Assembly (NCBI GenBank): GCA_014904845.1
Contig: MU119429.1
Span: forward strand, 1-64,000
From: Acephala macrosclerotiorum
Lineage: Eukaryota; Ascomycota; Leotiomycetes; Helotiales; Mollisiaceae
Length of the DNA stretch: 64,000 bases
Direction of reading: 5' to 3'
Numbering within the stretch: the stretch's first letter is position 1; each line of letters opens with the position of its first letter. The notes beneath the pieces are model-generated. The model searched no databases and was not told where the DNA came from. It was given only the letters and a program-made list of their open reading frames with translations. Position numbers and translations under genes: made by a program. This document shows, one piece after another, positions 59,001 through 64,000 of the stretch.

Positions 59001-62000
59001 ACGAATTATTATATGGACCTAGATTGCGTTCTGAGTACGCTAGCTTTCTCTCAGGATAGCGAGGATGATGGAGCAGCCACTCCCATTAGTGCGACGTCAA
59101 GCACGCAGCTTTTTGTGGATGGAGTCACAGTCTCGGGCAACCGGCTTTTCGGGCTACCTCCTACGGAGCCAACCTATATGTGCAACTGGGATTTCGCTGT
59201 AGGGTCTGTCACCGGCGAATGTACGACTGAATTTTTCAACCGGCTAGCTAGTGGTGCTAGAGCTTTCGCGTTCTCTTTCGACGATGACGAGAACGCCTTG
59301 CCGTCGATCTCAGAAGTCATCCTTCACGACATCACATTCCTGAGAGCCTCAATCGAGTCTTTACGAATCTGGCTTCATGTGGACGAAGCCGCATTTCTCC
59401 TGTCTACAGGGGCCATATCAGTGAACTTTAATGATTGGGCTGGCAGCCATTATTCGAAAAAAGTCAATATGCTGATCCCCAACCTTCATCTTGGTTGTGT
59501 AGATGCAGAATCGGCATCAAGGCACAGATCCAGAACTCAGCACCCGGTTGAGACGCATGCATTTATCCAGACTACTTTGTCATTCGCGATGATCCAGAGA
59601 AAGCTTGGGTTTGAAGAAGACCGTCAGCTACAGCAAGAATATGTCAAACGCCACGATCAACGAACGCACAGGACTGACTTCCTTTTGCATCACCATCTTC
59701 TTGATGACTCAATGTTAGGGCCCGTAGACCCACCAGCCCAGTGTGTTCCTCCGATGCCCCTGCCTGTCGTCCAAGAAAGTCTAGACCGACTGGACAGTCA
59801 TTCCATGAACTCCAAAGCGTCGTCTGCGTGGCACAAGAAAAATGCACTAGGCCGCAAAAGTTCATTTTTGTCTCTCTCAAGTTCTAGTCTGAAGAGTGAA
59901 GGCAGTGTTGTACGTCCTCACAGCTCATTGAGAATGGCACAAACATCAGCAGCAGACTTGCGATCTCGTAGCCTACAAACTAGTGCTGGACCTGGACATC
60001 GGATACCCCTGAGAGATCATTCTACATCGACTGGGCGGCAATCTTCTTTCTACAGTGCCGTCGGGGAGAATAGGGGCCTTCCTCCATCCAGTGTCACATT
60101 TTCCAGCTCCTATATGGCTCCTTACTTCCCACTCGAAGGCGTAGAACCAGATACCAAAGACCTACCAGAGGTGTCTGGAAATACACAGCTGGATCCGTTT
60201 GCCGATATAAATCAGCCGAACTTGGACGACATCCACCCGGACCGAGTAGATGAAGATTCGACACACGTCAGTTTCATTATAGAATTTCCGACTGGTATTG
60301 CTGGCGTCTTCAACCCGAAAGCTGCTCATGCTGTTGCAGCTCTACTCAGTGCTGTGCAAGCGGTTGATCCCGCCGGCCTCTTGGACGAACTTCAAATCGA
60401 TTGTATGAACGAAATTTTTGACTTAAAAAAGCAAAAATTGCTCACAGGTAAAGTAGTCGATCTTAGCGTCCATGTCTCCGAAGTTAGTTTGCGGTTCCTG
60501 AACTCTTCCACGTCTCCGAATGCCAGGCGTACTCACCAGGACATGCTTGATCAATATGACTTCTCCATGTCTGGTCTGGCTATCACATCGAGGTCAGAGA
60601 CCTCCGCGGCGGAACCTGTAGAATCGGAGGATGCCCGAAAGTCGTCCGTTGTGCATGTTTGCCTAGGGACAGTTGCCGTCGCTGCTAAGGAGAGGTATAG
60701 CGATATTGATGACCCACAAGCAGCAGTGCATGGTGTCCTGGAAGATGTCGTGTTCTGGCTTGTACAAAATAACGAAATTTCGGCGAGCGTCGCTTTCAAA
60801 GGCTTTGAGGTTGCTACTAATAGTAGCAAACTCGAGTATCTTGCTTCTTTGATACATCGAACGGAGGTTCTTAGCAGCGAGCTGGCCGAGACATTCTCCT
60901 CTCGACTTAAACAACAGCGCAATCGTGTCAGACTATTCACATATTTAGTCGCTACAGCTGGACAACGAACCCCCGACCCCCTGTTTCTGACAAGACCCTC
61001 TTACGTTCTACGATCTGCCACGGACCATCTGCGAACAAGTGATTCCTGGAAGATCCTCACACGGCTGCATCACATGTACAGCAGCCTCAATGCTTCCACG
61101 CAAAATGACATAGCGATGCGAGTTCTTAGCAACACAGAGGCTGTTCCGGATGATGCTGAGCAGAAGGTTCGCGACGGCTTTAACCAATGGAGAAGCTGGG
61201 ATCTGAACAACATAAATGCTTGTCGTGTGATGGGACACGTCTATGGATCTGAAGCGGCTGTTGGGGCTACAACAACGAAACCTAAACCCCTCAAAATATC
61301 CTTTAGGACTGAAGATATCAGACTGGTGCTTGACCCCGGACCGAAGCAGAACGAAATATCGCTAGCCGACATAACGGCGTCTTTCGAAACTACGACAGCG
61401 TTATCGACCGCAGACATTGATCCGCATGCGTCAACTCAATATGTGGAAACCATGATCGCGCAGGTTTTCTGTGCTGATGCAGCAATCAGTCTCAATTGGG
61501 AACTCTGTGAACTCGTAGAAGATATTTTGAAGCTATATCACCAAGGTCCTACCCAGTCCAACTCTCCAGTCGCAAAATTCCAAGTCATATCGAACCACCG
61601 CACGAACAAGCCAAGACGGAAACTCCATGTTCTTGTCGCGACGAATAAAGGCTCTATAAAGTTCGATACAATCAACATTCAAGCAACATCACTTAGCGAA
61701 GGTCTCAAGGCCTCTTGCGTGATCAATGACCAAATAGAAGGTGAAAATCAGGGCGTATGGTGTTTACTACTCACAGCCGAAGCTGCCACTTCGAGGATTA
61801 AGAGCCACTCGCAAGAGTTGTCCGTCTTCCAGATGCGGAATCCGAGTATTTATGCGTCGCGTGAGACACAACTTGTCGACGAATATCCTGTGCATAATGT
61901 CAAGGTTGCTGGCAACTGCCAACAGTTGTCTTTCGTTCTGAGACAAGACATTCTAGCCCTGGTTGAAGTTGTAGATCTTGTTGTTGGAGACGAAGTTCTC

Positions 62001-64000
62001 CAGCTGCATCGCCTCATAAAAGGCCTTCCTGCTAGCAAGCCAAACGCACTGCAAGCCTCAACACCTCCTCCTAAAAAGAGCACGCCCACAAAGATCAACA
62101 TCGCCTTGTTCCTTGACATGTACCACATCAGCATACCGCTGCTTCACTCCCTGACGTACAATATTTCAGGGACTGTCGCCAGAGCTTCTGTAGCTGCTCA
62201 GCTCGGCTCGGAGATCATCTTCGATTTCGATGTGAAGGAGAATGCACACGATATACAGACTGTAGTAGACAACAAACCCAAAAGCATCTCGCTTCTACAA
62301 CTGCCTCCAACAAATGGCCGTGTCACAAGCCACATGTCCGACGAAGAAAACACGGTATCGATAATCGCTTCTGTCGAGCCAATTAAATTGGACGCCGCTG
62401 CCGTACATAGCCTCATGACAGCCTTGAACCGACCCGAAATTTCCAGTGTTGTTAGCGATGTGCAAGAAGACCTGAAACTTGTTCAAAGTCATATCGAAGA
62501 GGTGTTTGGACCTACCAAGAAAATAAAGCAGCCGAGGAGTCAAGGCCGGGGCACACCACTTATATATGATGCCCACTTCACATTGGCTGGTTTCGATATC
62601 TTTGCAAACGCACAAGGTCAAGATGGTAACCGGAACAGCGCTAGATTGGACCTCAATCTGGGTTGCATCCAACTCGTATTAGCAAACCGTCTCGAGCTAG
62701 ATGGACCAGTCCTAGAGTCCCCGGAATTACGAGTGTCTTTGCGCCAGATTATGTTTGAGCTTTCCCGGTGGAACAACGGCTCCATGGAGGCATGTGGCAA
62801 TCTTGCTTTTGCTGCCCATCTCACTGCAACGTCAAAAGTCAACGACACTGGCAACGAAGTAAGGTCTTTCCATCTCAATAGCGATGGCCTTGATATCAAC
62901 TTGTTTGCCGACACGGCGTCCTCGGTTGTGGATGTGGTTGGACACCTACAGGACAAAATTAAAGATCTAGACTTGTCAAGGGAAAAGCAATATCTCCGAA
63001 AGTTGCGGAAGTCAAAGCCACGCATCGCCATAAATGAGGAGCAAGACAAGCCGGAAGGCAGCATATCAGGTTCTTCTGTTATGTTTGCTTCTATGTATTC
63101 TTTGGAGCTACTTAACATCAACGTGAGTTGGCTAGTCGGGACATATGAAGCCAATAAATCCAGCCATACAGAAAAGGAGAATCTAGTACTCTCTCTGAAG
63201 CGTATTGACCTTTCCACCAGAAAAGAAAACGCTGCAAGGTTGACCATCGAAGATCTGCAGCTGCAGATGGTTCCCGTCTCTCAGGATAAGGCTCAACGAT
63301 CTCTGAACTCGGCATTGCTGCCTGAAGTCATATTCAATGTCGGCTTCGTGTCCACGGTGGATGCCCGTCGGCTTGCCTTTCAAGCAGCTGGGAAATCTCT
63401 GGATCTCCGTCTCACATCGCAATTTATGATACCTGCATCTGCTCTGCAAAAGTCGATCATTTCCGCGTCTGAAAAGCTTCGGGCTGCATCCGCGACGTGG
63501 AGCTCAACGGCACCAGGGCCAGCTACAGAAACGACTCGCCGCCAACCATTCTTCGGGAAGAAGCGCATGGAATCTCTACTAGTCGATGCGGATTTTGCCG
63601 GAGCAGTTGTCTATCTTTCAGGCAAGAAGTTATCCGATATGAGCAGCACGACCACAGGTCTCAAGCCGAGCAGAGCTCCTCAAGCAGGGAAATATGGCCA
63701 ATTTACACATACAGACGCAAGCAGCAACACAGTTCTCAGGGCCCCTGGGCTCGCTTGGAAGATTGAGTACAAAGACAGCGGCTTAGACGATCCTTCACTC
63801 AACGCTGAAGTCAAAGTCGACGCCTCGACTAATATCTTGTATCCATCAGTCGTCCCACTTATCATGGAAATCTCTTCCACTGTAAAGGAGGTTGTGAGTG
63901 AAGACGATGAAAAGAAGCCTCTGCAGCCCAAAGCCTCGCCACAAAAATTTATGAGTGCTGATGAAGACAATATCCTGACTGCTGATCCTAGCGCGGTGCT
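56063..64000 (+). CDS. CSF1: CSF1 / BLTP1 (Tweek) bridge-like lipid-transfer protein, 3' truncated by window
   Basis: Exons 56063-56121, 56173-56208 and 56255 onward; the third stays open to base 64000, giving about 2,613 codons so far (yeast Csf1 is just under 3,000 residues). The N-terminus is MSSTGGLTSSPLNSGVGFNW, then a single membrane helix (VFLVELAVCGILTLFFLFYF). After it come RVYIDIQALQISLLGGRIFF and GFRYHGNNETILIHGGFITW, the chorein-like start of Csf1. Further landmarks are PPEWGIDLSFKGATLNYGPW with ADRQRADIQRVFFP, IRPFGWLDFKVG and YYMDLDCVLS. Csf1/Tweek/KIAA1109 proteins form long hydrophobic grooves that move lipids between the ER and other membranes. The first two introns were placed by frame and by the F-N-W|V-F-L-V junction. 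No stop was seen in the rest read by codon. Confidence 0.95.

Noticed and set aside
1..64000. tRNA, rRNA or CRISPR features
   Set aside because: No cloverleaf-type A/B-box pair, rRNA sequence or spaced direct-repeat array was seen; CRISPR is not expected in a fungus.

Overview
The window is nuclear DNA from a filamentous ascomycete, most likely a Leotiomycete (Helotiales-type). The reasons are short GT-AG introns (mostly 45-80 bp), fungal housekeeping families (ARV1, VMA9, ARG2, ATG22, RRP8, DDI1, URA5, NOG1, CSF1) and an AT-extreme repeat block of the kind left by repeat-induced point mutation (RIP). The order assignment is inference from protein resemblance; no search was run.

Layout. 1-11.6 kb is an almost featureless AT-extreme block (sampled 60-base lines carry about 5-9 G or C) with no credible gene. 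11.6-12.5 kb is a transition zone with a 28-bp minisatellite. 12.5-21.5 kb is compact and intact: an orphan coiled-coil gene (-), ARV1 (+), VMA9 (-), a 3-hydroxyisobutyrate-dehydrogenase-family gene (-), ARG2 (+) and a Gvp36-like BAR protein (+). 22-45 kb mixes intact genes with recognisable but broken ones. The broken ones are ATG22 (two in-frame stops), a GNAT acetyltransferase (frameshift), three decayed copies of a lineage-specific F-G-K repeat family, a CTR-type copper transporter (several stops) and URA5 (one stop, two frameshifts). The intact ones are a divergent DhaK / DhaL kinase pair, an orphan repeat-rich gene, RRP8, DDI1 and a polyamine/arylalkylamine-type acetyltransferase. 45.4-64 kb holds NOG1, a sparse 2.8-kb stretch, a LaeA-like methyltransferase with many introns, a DUF300/TMEM184 membrane protein and the first about 2,613 codons of CSF1, which runs off the window end.

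Most striking points. (1) Dihydroxyacetone kinase, normally one fused K-L protein in eukaryotes, appears here as two divergently transcribed genes. One is a K-only protein keeping both active-site histidines. The other is a degenerate K domain joined to an intact ATP-binding L domain. (2) Several otherwise well-conserved genes carry nonsense codons, most explainable as C-to-T or G-to-A transitions, between intact neighbours. This may be RIP-like damage, real pseudogenisation or consensus error. (3) Many genes show an abrupt flip from C-rich to G-rich sense strand part way through the coding sequence. (4) A 283-bp MITE-like element lies beside the copper-transporter pseudogene. Exon borders were read by eye from splice consensus, frame and family resemblance.
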